In this document: one piece after another, positions 45,625-55,156 of the stretch
How positions within the stretch are numbered: the stretch's first letter is position 1
Layout: every line of letters starts with the position of its first letter
From: Bog-159 sp963738375
GTDB taxonomy: Bacteria > Acidobacteriota > Terriglobia > Bryobacterales > Bryobacteraceae
Length of the DNA: 64,000 bases
Reading direction: 5' to 3'
Assembly (NCBI GenBank): GCA_963738375.1
Contig: CAVTWL010000008.1
Location: 124,001-188,000 of the forward strand
Program-made: the position numbers and the translations under genes
Notes under the pieces: model-generated
Database searches by the model: none
Told to the model about the DNA's origin: nothing
Seen by the model: the letters and a program-made list of their open reading frames with translations, nothing else

Positions 45625-48600
45625 CTAGAACAGGAACTTCAGGCCCAGTTGCAAGCGGCGCGGATTGCCCGCGGAAAGAATCTGTCCGAACGTGGGCGAG
45701 CCGATGAAGTTGTCGGGCAGGCCGAAGTTGGTATGGTTGAGCGGCATTGAACGTTTCCACGCGGAACTGCGACGGTGGTGTGTTCGCGGATCACCGTATT
45801 CTTTACCAGCGAAAGATCCACCGTGCCCGATGCCGGGACCTTCCACGGTATTGCGTCCGGAATTGCCGAAACGAGCCGTACGGCGCGATGCGCGAAGGCG
45901 GCGGTATTGAACCATTCATTGGCGGCCGGGATTGGACAGTTTGGCGATTTCCCACCACGTTCGGCCGGTCGTTGGCGCCGAAGCCCAGGCTGTCGATGCC
46001 CGTGTTGCTGTTGTCGTCATCGGCAGCAGCGCGACGGTGAAAGGCTGACCCGTCTGGAACTGCAGAATGCCGAAAGTCTGCCAGCCTTTCAGCCAGCGGG
46101 AAGAACTGTGAAGAACGGGAAGTCGTAGGCATAACTGGCCACGAAGCGGTTGCGGACATCGAAATTCGAAAGGCCGCGTTCGGCGTGCAGGTTATAGCTA
46201 TCCTGCGGGAAGTTCGGATCGCCGGCGCTGGAGAAGAAGCTGGAACCGTTGTCGATGGATTTGGCGAAGGTGTAGGACGCCAGCAGCGACAATCCGAAAT
46301 TCAGGCGCTGTTCGAAACGCGCCTGCAGGCTGTGGTAGATGGAATTGCGGTTGGATTCGAGCAGATCGATATCGGCGAAGTAGGGGTTGGGGCGCAGGAA
46401 ATTGGGATTGGCGGAAGGCGCCGGCTGGTTGGTAATCGCGCGCGCCGATCAGAGCCGGTGCCCTTGGATCCCACGTAGCCGACCTCGATCATGCGCGTGC
46501 CGCCGAGCGAGCGCTCGATATTGAAATTCCACTGCTGCATGTAAGGCGTGCGCAGGTTGCGCTGAAAGGCCAGCGCGGAAGGCGGCGTGGGCAGCGGGAA
46601 ATTGCTGGGAAGGGATTCGACAGCAGCAGCGGCGCAGTGGCGCTGAGCGGATAAGTAGACGTTGAAATTGAAATAAGGCGGGCTGAAGTACAGCCCTTCG
46701 CCGGGCGCCAGCGACGATTGATCGTAATAGATGCCATAACCGCCGCGAACGACGGTGTGTGCGGAATGCCGGGAGTCCAGGCGAAGCCGACGCGCGGCGC
46801 GAAATTGTTGCGATCGGGCACGTAGCCGCCGCGCGGCATGCCGTCCGGTGCCCACCGGGACCAGCGTCTGGGTGGCCTGATCGTAAAGGTTGGCATGATT
46901 CTGCGCGTCGACGCCGGGCGAATTGTATTCGTAGCGCAGGCCGAGAATCAGGGTGAGGTTGGGCCGCACGCGCCAGGTGATCGTTGGCGAAGAAGTTGTA
47001 GCTGTAGGTGCGCAGATGCTCGGGATTGTTGAGCGTGGCGACGCCGGAATCCGTGGGCAGGCCCAAGCAGCAATTCTTCCAGTGGATTGCCCGGAGCAGC
47101 AGGCCGGAGAAATCGATAAACCCGCGCGATTCGACGTCGCGGTACGCGTTCTGCTGCAGCATGCGGAAGTCGACGCCGAACTTGGCCTGATGGCTGCCGT
47201 GCACCCAGGTCAGGTTGTCGTTCAACTGGTAGACGTTGGTGGTGCCGTGCTGCGGATTGTTGGATTCGTCGCCCGAGCGGCGAGAAGCCGGTGACCGTGA
47301 TGGAAGTGAGTCCGAAGATCGCGCGGGTTGGTGGAAACGGTCGGCAGGCCGACCTGGGCGTTGACGTTCTGCCCGATATCCTGCTGGTAGACGCCGAGCG
47401 AGACGCGGTCGAAGCCGGCGCGGAATTCGTTGAGCAGCGCCGGCGTGAAGACGTGCGTTTCGGCGATCATGGCATTCTGATCGCGGCTGGGGACGTTGTC
47501 GCCGTAGCCGGGCACCAGAGGGAAATCCGGGCCGGTGAACGGTTCGAACAGGCTGTTGTCGGCGAAGCTGTAGCGGAAGGTCAATTGGTCGGAAGCGGCG
47601 GTCAGGGAATGATCGAGGCGCAGGTCGAACTGATCGTCTCGCAGGCGGCCGTCTGGCGACGACACATAGTTCTGGTTCGGCACGTTGCGGTTCGGCAGGG
47701 GATACAGAGCGGCGATCGCCAGGCCGGTGGGGTCCAGATAAGGCGTCGGAATGGTGTTGTTGGAGAACGGGCTGCTCCGGTAAAGGGATTGATCGCGGGC
47801 AGGCTGCTTTGTGAAAAATCGCCGGTGCGCTCGGCAAGGCCGTGGGAACATTGGTGACCTGGGTGATGCCCGTAGTATCACGCGTTCCCTGATAGTCCAT
47901 GAAGAAGAAAGTGCGGTCCTTCTTGATCGGTCCGCCCAGGGTGCCACCGAACTGATTGCGCTGATCCTGCGGCGCGGCCGTATTGGATGGGGCGAAATAA
48001 TTCGTCGCGTCGAAGGCCGAGTTGCGGAAGAATTCGTAGGCGGTGCCGTGGAACTGGTTGCCGCCGGACCGAAGCACGACATTGACCTGTCCGCCGCCAT
48101 TGCGCCCGAACGAAGCGTCGTAGGTGCTGGACAAAACCTCGAATTCGCGCACGGCATCCACGGGCGGTGTGACCGCCACGCCGTTCAGCTTCGGGTCGCC
48201 GTTGTAAATGCCGTCAAGCAGGAAATCGTTGGCATCCTCACGGCCCCCATTGATGTTGATGGCGAAGGAGCCTCGTACGGAAGCGGCGGACCCCTGGGCG
48301 GCGGGTACCACGCCGGGGACCAGGAGGGTGAGATCGTAGAAATCGCGTCCGTCTAGCGGGAGGCCCTGTACTTGGCGGGTATCCACGACTTCGCCGACGG
48401 AGGCGGAATCGGTGCGGAGAACGCTGCGCAGAGCGGAGACGGTGAGGGTCTCCCCGGGTTTGGACCCCGTCAGCATAGGAACATCGACGCGAATTTCCTG
48501 ATTCAGATCGAGGATCACGTTTTGCGAGTACGAGAGGAAGCCGGGTGCGTCAACTTCGAGACGGTAGGCGCCAGGATCGAGCAGGGTGATTAAAAAGTCG

Positions 48601-48779
48601 CCGTGAGCGTCAGAGACCGCGGTATGCTTCTGGTTCGTGTCCTGGTTAACAACGGCCAAGGCGGCGCCTGACACCGGCTTCCCAGCGGGGTCGGCAACAT
48701 CGCCGCCAATGGAACCACGAGTGGACTGCGCGTACAGCGATGCGGCGGCCAGAAGAATAACGAGTAGCGATGTTTTCAC
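45625..48779 (-). CDS. Oar-type TonB-dependent receptor, frameshifted as sequenced
   Basis: About 1040 residues once about 29 extra bases are removed; 3155 bp fits 29 modulo 3. The first ~320 residues are intact: signal MKTSLLVILLAAASLYAQS, carboxypeptidase-regulatory domain (GSIGGDVADPAGKPVSGAAL), plug motif and NINGGREDANDFLLDGIYN. From about 47.85 kb down to 45.75 kb the frame jumps repeatedly; blocks such as NTIPTPYLDPTGLAIAALYP, NLTWVHGSHQAKFGVDFRML, TYSYNFFAND, NLTLILGLRYEYNSPGVDA, SLLASYTFAKSIDNGSSFFS and C-terminal RRLQLGLKFLF mark one beta-barrel. Outer-membrane uptake of large oligosaccharides or peptides is usual for this group. Confidence 0.85.
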
Positions 48780-48863
48780 TGAGACCCTCGAAAAGTGCGT
48801 TGCCGGATTTCTATACTATAGCCCGATCAATGGGTAGACGCGCGCGGTAAGCGGAGGGTAGGC

Positions 48864-48890
48864 GGGCGCCCGGTTTCAAGCCGGACGCCC
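48864..48890 (-). terminator. GC-rich hairpin between two minus-strand genes
   Basis: Inverted repeat GGGCGcCCGG / CCGGaCGCCC around loop TTTCAAG, lying 15-41 nt downstream of the lectin-like gene stop on the minus strand. There is no U-run after the stem on that strand (five T precede it instead), so it may be a weak or Rho-assisted terminator, or simply separate the two genes. Confidence 0.4.
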
Positions 48891-48904
48891 GGAAAAACGC
48901 GGGA

Positions 48905-49756
48905 CTAGAAAACGCGGATGGAAACGATATGGCGCATGTCGCGCAAATCCGGCTGGTCGTGTTCGATGCGGAAGCGGCGGCCGCCAAATTCTTCCGCAGC
49001 GAAGATCTCGACGGCGCGGGCCCGGCCAAAGAATCGCACGGAACCGAAGTGTTCCACCAAGGGATCGGGCAGGCGATGCACGGCGTCTCCGACCGCGACG
49101 CAGAAAGCATGGCCGCGGAAGCCGGCTTCGCGATAGAAGCAAACGCCATCGCCATCCATGCCCCAGCGGTGGTCGCGATCTTCGCGCCCATAGTAACGCT
49201 GCCAGCGATGGTCGCGGTCCCATTCTTCATCGGCGCGTCCCGGAGGCGGCGCGATATCCGCCAAGCGGCGGAACATGAAACGCTGATTTGGCGCGCCGTT
49301 CACGTCGTAAGTGTTCACGTTGGCGCCGTCGCGCATGGCGCTGTTGGGGATGTCGAGCGTCTTGCCGAGGCGGTTGGTGATGAGCGCATTCCCATCGTTG
49401 GCGGGAGCGATCCGCCACTGTTGTTCGGGGCTGCCGGTGAAAGGCATGCCGCGGACGGGCGTGCTGTTGCCCGGACCCATAGCCTGGAGCGCGGCGCCGG
49501 TCATGCCATTGCGAAAGAACCAGAAGCCGGGTTCGGCGGGAACGATATCCCACTGCTGGTTGTCGGTGTTGCGCGTGGAAAACTGGATGACCGTGGTTTG
49601 GTTGTTGCGGTCGAGATCCAGAACCTTGCCGGAATGGACGTTAGCGACTTCGTAGCGGCCCGGTCCGTTGAATCCACCCTGTGCTTGCGCGTGAAAGGGA
49701 GCGGCGGCCAAGGCCAGCGCCGCGGCGCAGAAAAGCTGCGATTTGAGAGTGAGCAT
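48905..49756 (-). CDS. Secreted ricin-type lectin with crystallin-like C-terminus
   Basis: 283 residues from ATG 49756 with signal peptide FCAAALALAAAPFHAQAQ. Residues ~28-165 form a RICIN/beta-trefoil domain with QxW motifs (NQQWDIV, EQQWRIA, NQRFMF) and GKVLDLD / GKTLDIP. After an Asp/Arg-rich linker (DEEWDRDHRWQRYYGREDRD), the C-terminal ~85 residues (GVCFYREAGFRGHAFCVAVG and FGSVRFFGRARAVEIFAAEE) resemble a beta/gamma-crystallin pair with YREAGFRG and EEFGGRRF strands. Probably a carbohydrate- and perhaps Ca2+-binding secreted protein. Confidence 0.75.
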   Translation of the reverse strand: MLTLKSQLFCAAALALAAAPFHAQAQGGFNGPGRYEVANVHSGKVLDLDRNNQTTVIQFSTRNTDNQQWDIVPAEPGFWFFRNGMTGAALQAMGPGNSTPVRGMPFTGSPEQQWRIAPANDGNALITNRLGKTLDIPNSAMRDGANVNTYDVNGAPNQRFMFRRLADIAPPPGRADEEWDRDHRWQRYYGREDRDHRWGMDGDGVCFYREAGFRGHAFCVAVGDAVHRLPDPLVEHFGSVRFFGRARAVEIFAAEEFGGRRFRIEHDQPDLRDMRHIVSIRVF

Positions 49757-49840
49757 GGAGTTCCTCGTTAAGGAGATGAGGCCCAGCATAACGCAGCGCG
49801 GGACTGCCGCGCGATACACTGGTCCGCGACGGCAAAACAC

Positions 49841-50530
49841 ATGGACTATACATACGAAGACATGGCGAAAATGATCGACCATTCGCTGCTGAATCCGACC
49901 ATTACAGTGGACGAACTGGAGCGAGGAATCCAGGTGGCGCTCGAATACGATGTGGCCAGCGTTTGCATTATGCCCTTTTATCTGAAACGCTGCGCGGAAG
50001 CGCTGCGCGGCAGCCGCGTGAAGGCGAGCACAACGATCGGGTTTCCGCATGGCGGACACACCACGGCGACCAAGGTGGCGGAGGCCCGGCAGGCGCTGGC
50101 GGAAGGCTGCGAGGAACTCGACCTGGTGGTAAATATCAGCCGCGTGTTGAGCGGCGACTGGGGTTACGTGCACGATGACATCGCGGCGGTCATCGACTTG
50201 GCGCACGCGGCAGGGCAGAAAGTAAAGGTAATTTTCGAGAACTGCTATTTGAACGAGGCGCAGAAAATCAAGCTATGCCAGATTTGCGGCGAGTTGCACG
50301 CAGACTGGGTGAAGACTTCGACGGGTTATGGCACCGGCGGAGCAACCATGGAAGATCTGGCGCTGATGCGGCAGCACTCGCCGGAGTATGTACAAGTGAA
50401 GGCGGCGGGCGGCGTGCGGGATCTGGATGCGCTGCTGCGAGTGCGGGCGATCGGTGTGACGCGAGCGGGCGCGACGCGGACAGCGGCGATGCTCGATGAG
50501 TGCCGGCATCGGCTGGGCATTGAGGTTTGA
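49841..50530 (+). CDS. deoC: Deoxyribose-phosphate aldolase
   Basis: 229 residues; cleaves 2-deoxyribose-5-phosphate to glyceraldehyde-3-phosphate and acetaldehyde. Motifs: IDHSLLNPT, ASTTIGFPHGGHTTATK, EELDLVVNIS, KVIFENCYL and the Schiff-base lysine K158 in ADWVKTSTGYGTGGAT, then VKAAGGVRD and GATRTAAML. Intact. It is followed by a toxin-antitoxin remnant. Confidence 0.95.
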   Translation: MDYTYEDMAKMIDHSLLNPTITVDELERGIQVALEYDVASVCIMPFYLKRCAEALRGSRVKASTTIGFPHGGHTTATKVAEARQALAEGCEELDLVVNISRVLSGDWGYVHDDIAAVIDLAHAAGQKVKVIFENCYLNEAQKIKLCQICGELHADWVKTSTGYGTGGATMEDLALMRQHSPEYVQVKAAGGVRDLDALLRVRAIGVTRAGATRTAAMLDECRHRLGIEV

Positions 50531-50563
50531 AGGACGCCGCGGCTTGCGGTACAAGAAAAACGC

Positions 50564-50704
50564 ATGGAGCCGGTGATCCGCAAATATAGCAGCCCCGACG
50601 ATATGAAGGCCGACGAGTATCGGTACTGGCAAAGCCGGCCCGTACACGAGCGCATGGACGCGGTTGAGGAACTGCTGAAAATCGCTTACGAAATCAAGGG
50701 TTAG
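50564..50704 (+). CDS. Small protein, antitoxin-like partner of a nucleotidyltransferase
   Basis: A 46-codon ORF starting ATG 50564: MEPVIRKYSSPDDMKADEYR, then YWQSRPVHERMDAVEELLKI and AYEIKG, TAG 50702-50704. The 'DEYRYWQSRPVHERMDAVEEL' pattern is familiar from short proteins encoded immediately upstream of MNT/AbiEii-like nucleotidyltransferases, usually annotated as antitoxin components. The following nucleotidyltransferase is reduced to a C-terminal scrap, so this is an orphan. Family recognised from memory, not by search. Confidence 0.55.
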   Translation: MEPVIRKYSSPDDMKADEYRYWQSRPVHERMDAVEELLKIAYEIKG

Positions 50705-50707
50705 GAG

Positions 50708-50805
50708 TTGGAGCCCGATGTACCAAGACTAAGCGTGCTTCCGGCAGGCCGCAAGATCTGGCGGATGTGGGGGCGCTCGAAGCGCCCGCGGCCAGCCCGG
50801 AATAG
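50708..50805 (+). pseudogene. Remnant of a nucleotidyltransferase toxin gene
   Basis: The frame from about 50731 reads KRASGRPQDLADVGALEAPA and ends at TAG 50803-50805. This resembles the usual C-terminal end (KR-A-GRPQDLADVEAL) of small nucleotidyltransferases of toxin-antitoxin type. A TTG at 50708 (GAG-CCC-GAT following) could be the old start, in a different frame, so most of the gene has been deleted between. Fits the preceding antitoxin-like ORF. Confidence 0.5.
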
Positions 50806-50814
50806 CAGATAGTG

Positions 50815-52140
50815 TCACTCCGACACTTCAATTGTCTTCTTGTCGCGGAACCACTTCAGCAGGATGTCGCGCATCAGGCCGGCATTTTTCGGGAATTCCA
50901 AGCCCGACGTCCCCAGGTTCTCCGGGGTTCCCTGGTTGGCGGCGGTGTAATCGCTGACCGCGAGGGTGTAATTCCGGTCCGGTTCCACCACCACTTTGCC
51001 GGTAACGTTCTTCGGCAGATCGCGGCCCTTAAAGGTTCCGATCACGACATCGTTGTCGAAGGGCATGATGTTCCAGATATTGCGATCGGTCAGTTGTCCC
51101 TGGGGAATAGTTGCGCGGATGCCGCCCATATTCATCCAGGCGAAATCGCTGTGGGTTTCTTCGCGCAAAGCCTGTTCGATCAGGTGCTTCACCTCCATCT
51201 TATTGAATGCGCGCGTGGCGACGGCCAGGGGAAGATCCACCTGGGCGGCGACTTTTCCTTCCCACGCGGCGATCTCGCGCGCGACGGCGGGATCGGGCGT
51301 TAGCTGGGAATCGTCGACAGGAATGCGCTGCCAGGCGAACGAGACAGGCGCCTTTTTATCGGTATCTACTCGCAGCTTCAATTGCCCGAGTTCCTCGCCG
51401 TAGCTCTTTACGCGAACGAGCACGCGGCCTTCGAAGGTCTTTTCCGCGGACATGCCGGAATGGATATGTCCGGTGATGGAGACGGGGATCTCGGGAACGG
51501 TATGCAGGACCGCGTCTTCCTCTTCGCCGGTGATGTGTGCGAGGAGTACGATCAGATCAGACTGGGTGCGCAGCTCGCGAGCGTAGCGGCGAACCGTTTC
51601 GACGAGGGGCAAGGTGTGCCAATCGCCAAGCGTCTTAGGCGTAGTGAGGGTATTCAATGAGGCGGTCATGCCGCCGATCACAGCTACACGAAGACCGTTG
51701 ACCTGCAAAATGACGTAAGGCTTGGGCGTCAGCAGGTGGCCGGCGCTGTTCACGACATTGGCGGTTACGATGGGGAAATTGGCGATCTGGGAAAATTTGG
51801 CGGCTTGCGCCCAACCGTAGTCGAATTCGTGATTGCCCAGGCAGGCGGCATCGAGGTGGAGCAGGTTGGCGATTTTGTAGATGGGCTCGCCGCGGTAAAT
51901 TGTGGAAACGGGCGTGCCTTGCACCAAGTCGCCGGCGTTGAGCAAAATGCAATCGATGCATTGGGCGCGCTCGCGTTCGAGTAGGCCGGCCAGGTAGGCG
52001 AAGCCGCCGCGACCGTTTTCCGGTGTGATGTGGGCGTGCAGGTCGTTCAGGTGCAGGATGGTCAGCGTACGGACTTCGCCGGTCAGTGTGGGGGCGGCGA
52101 GCAGGCTTAAGAGGGCGAACCGGCGGAGGTGACTGAGCAT
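50815..52140 (-). CDS. 5'-Nucleotidase/UshA-type metallophosphatase
   Basis: 441 residues with signal peptide (FALLSLLAAPTLTGEV). Metallophosphatase motifs: TILHLNDLHAHITPENG, LLNAGDLVQGTPVS, DAACLGNHEFDYGW (GNHEFD), SITGHIHSGMS. The C-terminal 5_nucleotid_C domain includes SDFAWMNMGGIRATIPQGQL and YTLAVSDYTAANQG. Periplasmic hydrolysis of nucleotides or cyclic nucleotides; downstream neighbours on this strand are none, and it is convergent with the toxin remnant. Confidence 0.9.
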   Translation of the reverse strand: MLSHLRRFALLSLLAAPTLTGEVRTLTILHLNDLHAHITPENGRGGFAYLAGLLERERAQCIDCILLNAGDLVQGTPVSTIYRGEPIYKIANLLHLDAACLGNHEFDYGWAQAAKFSQIANFPIVTANVVNSAGHLLTPKPYVILQVNGLRVAVIGGMTASLNTLTTPKTLGDWHTLPLVETVRRYARELRTQSDLIVLLAHITGEEEDAVLHTVPEIPVSITGHIHSGMSAEKTFEGRVLVRVKSYGEELGQLKLRVDTDKKAPVSFAWQRIPVDDSQLTPDPAVAREIAAWEGKVAAQVDLPLAVATRAFNKMEVKHLIEQALREETHSDFAWMNMGGIRATIPQGQLTDRNIWNIMPFDNDVVIGTFKGRDLPKNVTGKVVVEPDRNYTLAVSDYTAANQGTPENLGTSGLEFPKNAGLMRDILLKWFRDKKTIEVSE

Positions 52141-52212
52141 CGGCCCATTTTAGCGGGATCCCAGGGCATACTGTAAGCGCCGCCCGTAGGCCTCAGACTA
52201 CAATTAGTCTTT

Positions 52213-53433
52213 ATGCATCTTCAGGAAGTTGTCGAAGCGGAAGGCCACCTGATCGACTCCCATGTCATGGAGAATATCTTCGACAAGGTGGTGGAGCACC
52301 ATGGCCGCTTCGAAGTGGAACAGTTTCGCATCGGCCGTACTAACAGTGAGCCATCGTATCTCCGCTTGCGAGTGGAAGCCCCTTCCAGCGACTTGATGGC
52401 GCACCTGCTCGCCGATCTCCTGCAGTTTGGCTGTTCCAATGTCGACTCCGGCGATGCCACTCTGGTCGCCGTCGAGCGCGACTGCTGCGCGCCGGAAGAT
52501 TTCTACTCTACGACCAACCACCGTACCTTCGTGCGGCTCGGCCAGCAGTGGATCGAAGTGGAGAACCAGCGCATGGACGCCTTGATCGTCGTTTCCGGCG
52601 GCCGCGCCTGGTGCCGCCGCCTGCGCGATGTCAAGGCGGGCGATGAGGTAGTGGTGGGCATGCGCGGCATCCGGGTGGCGCCGGAATCCAAAGAGCGCGA
52701 CCGGCTGGCATTTGCCTTCATGTCCAACGGGATCTCGTCCGAACGCCAGGTGGAGACGGCCGTTCGCCAAACGGCGGCGCTGATGCAGCAGACCCTCGAG
52801 CAGAAACTTAAGATCGTCGTGGTGGCGGGACCCGTGGTCGTCCATACGGGCGGCGTGCAGGGCTTGGCTTCTCTCATTCGCGGCGGTTTTGTGCATGCGC
52901 TGCTCAGTGGCAACGCCCTTGGTGTACACGATGCTGAAGCCGCCTTGTTTGGCACTTCGCTGGGTGTGCGGCTCGCGGACGGGCGGCAGGAAGAGCATGG
53001 CCACCGCAACCACATGCGCGCCATCAATGCGATTTATCATGCAGGCACCGTGGCGGAGGCCGTTGCCACGGGCCGCTTAACCAGCGGCATCCTTTACGAA
53101 TGCGTGAAAGCGAACGTTCCGTTCGTTCTTGCCGGCAGCTTGCGCGACGACGGGCCGCTCCCCGACACCATCACCGATATGAACGCCGCGCAGGATGCTT
53201 ACGCCGAACAGTTGAAAGGCGCCGGACTGGTGCTTTGCCTCGGCTCGATGCTGCATTCGATCGCCACCGGCAACATGCTGCCCAGTTGGGTGAAGATCGT
53301 CTGCGTGGACATCAACCCGGCCGTCGCCACCAAGGTGAGCGATCGCGGCACGGGGCAGGCACAGGGCGTGGTTGCCGATGTCGGCATGTTCCTCGATTTA
53401 CTGTCCAAGTCCGTTCCCGCTACCCAATCATGA
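52213..53433 (+). CDS. LOR/SDH-type protein, ornithine cyclodeaminase-like
   Basis: 406 residues of the TIGR00300-like LOR/SDH conserved-domain family: HVMENIFDKVVEHHGRFEVE, FRIGRTNSEPSYLRLRV, NHRTFVRLGQQWIEVENQRM, VVVAGPVVVHTGGVQGLASL, HRNHMRAINAIYHAGT, and an NAD-binding end VCVDINPAVATKVSDRGTGQ. Archaeal members are reported as ornithine cyclodeaminases, others fuse to arginine-degrading domains; here it stands alone, so an arginine/ornithine role is inferred. First gene of a unit with queF, a methyltransferase and a CYTH protein; its stop overlaps the queF ATG. Confidence 0.8.
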   Translation: MHLQEVVEAEGHLIDSHVMENIFDKVVEHHGRFEVEQFRIGRTNSEPSYLRLRVEAPSSDLMAHLLADLLQFGCSNVDSGDATLVAVERDCCAPEDFYSTTNHRTFVRLGQQWIEVENQRMDALIVVSGGRAWCRRLRDVKAGDEVVVGMRGIRVAPESKERDRLAFAFMSNGISSERQVETAVRQTAALMQQTLEQKLKIVVVAGPVVVHTGGVQGLASLIRGGFVHALLSGNALGVHDAEAALFGTSLGVRLADGRQEEHGHRNHMRAINAIYHAGTVAEAVATGRLTSGILYECVKANVPFVLAGSLRDDGPLPDTITDMNAAQDAYAEQLKGAGLVLCLGSMLHSIATGNMLPSWVKIVCVDINPAVATKVSDRGTGQAQGVVADVGMFLDLLSKSVPATQS

Positions 53434-53828
53434 AGCGATCCTACACCGACAAACACGCCTCAGCCGGCATCGATGCCGCGCTGCCGGAAATCGAGACCTG
53501 GCCGAATCAATTTCCCAACTACGAAATTGAAATCGCCATCCCGGAGTTCACATCCGTGTGTCCTAAAACGGGGCTTCCGGATTTCGGCAGGCTCACCCTG
53601 CGCTACGTTCCCGGCAAGCAATGCCTGGAGCTGAAATCGCTCAAGCTGTATTTGCTGGCCTACCGCAACCTCGGCATCTTCTATGAGAATGTGGTGAACC
53701 GTTTCCTGCGCGATGTGGTGGCCGCCGTGAAACCCGTCAGCGCCTCGGTCAGCGGCGAGTTCACGCCGCGGGGCGGCCTCGAATCGAAAATTACGGCCAG
53801 TTGGAGCAAGCAACGTGGATACCGATGA
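53430..53828 (+). CDS. queF: 7-Cyano-7-deazaguanine reductase (short QueF)
   Basis: 132 residues; NADPH-dependent reduction of preQ0 to preQ1 for queuosine tRNA modification. The nucleophilic Cys is C44 in IPEFTSVCPKTGLPDFG, and the family signature ELKSLKLYLLAYRNLGIFYE follows. Length fits the unimodular form. ATG 53430 overlaps the upstream stop (ATGA), and GTG of the next gene lies 14 bp inside queF. Other queuosine genes are outside the window. Confidence 0.94.
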   Translation: MKRSYTDKHASAGIDAALPEIETWPNQFPNYEIEIAIPEFTSVCPKTGLPDFGRLTLRYVPGKQCLELKSLKLYLLAYRNLGIFYENVVNRFLRDVVAAVKPVSASVSGEFTPRGGLESKITASWSKQRGYR

Positions 53829-55156
53829 ATTAGCGGCGATTCTGCAGGAAGTTAAGGATCGGGTGCGCTCGCTGCATCCTGAATCCGGCGGCGCGTTGCC
53901 TTTGCCCGACCTCATGCCGCTGTTGCATGCCCGCGATGCAGCGGAGGCCAAGGTGGCTTCCATCGGCTCCGTCAATCCGCGCGCCGGAGGCCCGCTCAAC
54001 TGGATTGCGCAGCAGGTCAAGAAAACCATTGCCCGCGCGCTCGACTGGCACGTCCGCGAGCAGGTGGAGTTCAATCGCAACGTGATGGTCTGCATTCAGG
54101 CTACGCTCGAAGCTCTGGAAGACACGCGCCGCACCTTGGCCGTGGCCGGCGAGCTGAAAGATATTCGTGACCACTGGATCGACTGGCGGCAGGAATGGGA
54201 ACACAAACTGGTGGTCAACGAAACCAAGCTGCTGCGGGGCCTGGCCGAACTGAACGCTTCTTACCAGCATCGCGCGGGGCAGATGGAAAGCTATTTCCGC
54301 GACCAGGTGAAGCTGCAGCATTCCGAGTTCACCGCCGCGGTTGAACGTAGCGGGGTCGACATTCAGAAGCGCCTTTGGGCCGACCTGGAACTGGTGCGCA
54401 AGAACTACGACCACCTGATCCATTCCGAGTTGCGGCTGATTCGCCAGCGCGGCCGCCGCGGCCGGGCCCGCGGCAGCGACCACGTCCGCGGTCGCCGCGC
54501 CGGTGATACGCCCCGCCCAGCCCGCATTCGATTACGCCCGCTTCGCCGAACGCTTCCGCGGTTCCGAAGACTACGTTCGCAAAGGCCAGCAGTTTTACTT
54601 GCCTTACTTCCAGGGACGCCGCGAAGTGCTCGATATCGGCTGCGGGCGCGGCGAGTTTCTGGAATTGATGCGCGACAACGGGGTGGCGGCCCGGGGCATC
54701 GACTTGAGCGCCGAATCCGTTGCAGTCTGCCGTCAAAAAGGCCTGCAGGCCGAAGTTGCCGATCTGTACGCGTATCTCGAAGCTCTCCCGGAGAGTTCGC
54801 TCGATGGCATCATCAGTTCGCAAGTGGTCGAGCATCTTCCGCCCGACCGCCTGCCTGCCATGATCAACCTGGCTGCTTCGCGCCTGGAGCGCGATGGCGT
54901 GCTGGCCCTCGAAACACCCAATCCCGAGTGCCTCGCGATCTTCGCCAGCCATTTCTTCCTCGACCCCACCCACACCCGTCCGGTGCCCCATCCTTTGTTG
55001 AGTTTTTACATGGAAGAAGCCGGGCTGGGCCGCATCGAGGTGCATAAGCTCTCGCCCGCCATCGAGTCCATGCCCGCATTGGGCAGCCTTCCGGAGGATT
55101 TCCGCAACGCCTTCTTCGGTGGTCTGGACTATGCCATCATCGGGAGGAAGTTATAA
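53815..55156 (+). CDS. Coiled-coil plus SAM methyltransferase, one frameshift
   Basis: One protein of about 446 residues if a single extra base near 54455-54458 is removed (1342 bp fits one modulo 3). Residues 1-215 are helical (ELAAILQEVKDRVRSLHPES and KHKLVV-type heptads), then an Ala/Pro linker, then a class I methyltransferase: YLPYFQGRREVLDIGCGRGE (motif I), FLELMRDNGVAARGIDLSAE, PESSLDGIISSQVVEHLP, and LALETPNPEC. This architecture is seen in O-antigen or capsule chain-length/capping methyltransferases. GTG 53815 is the start. The extra base falls in CGC/CGG, both Arg. Confidence 0.8.
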
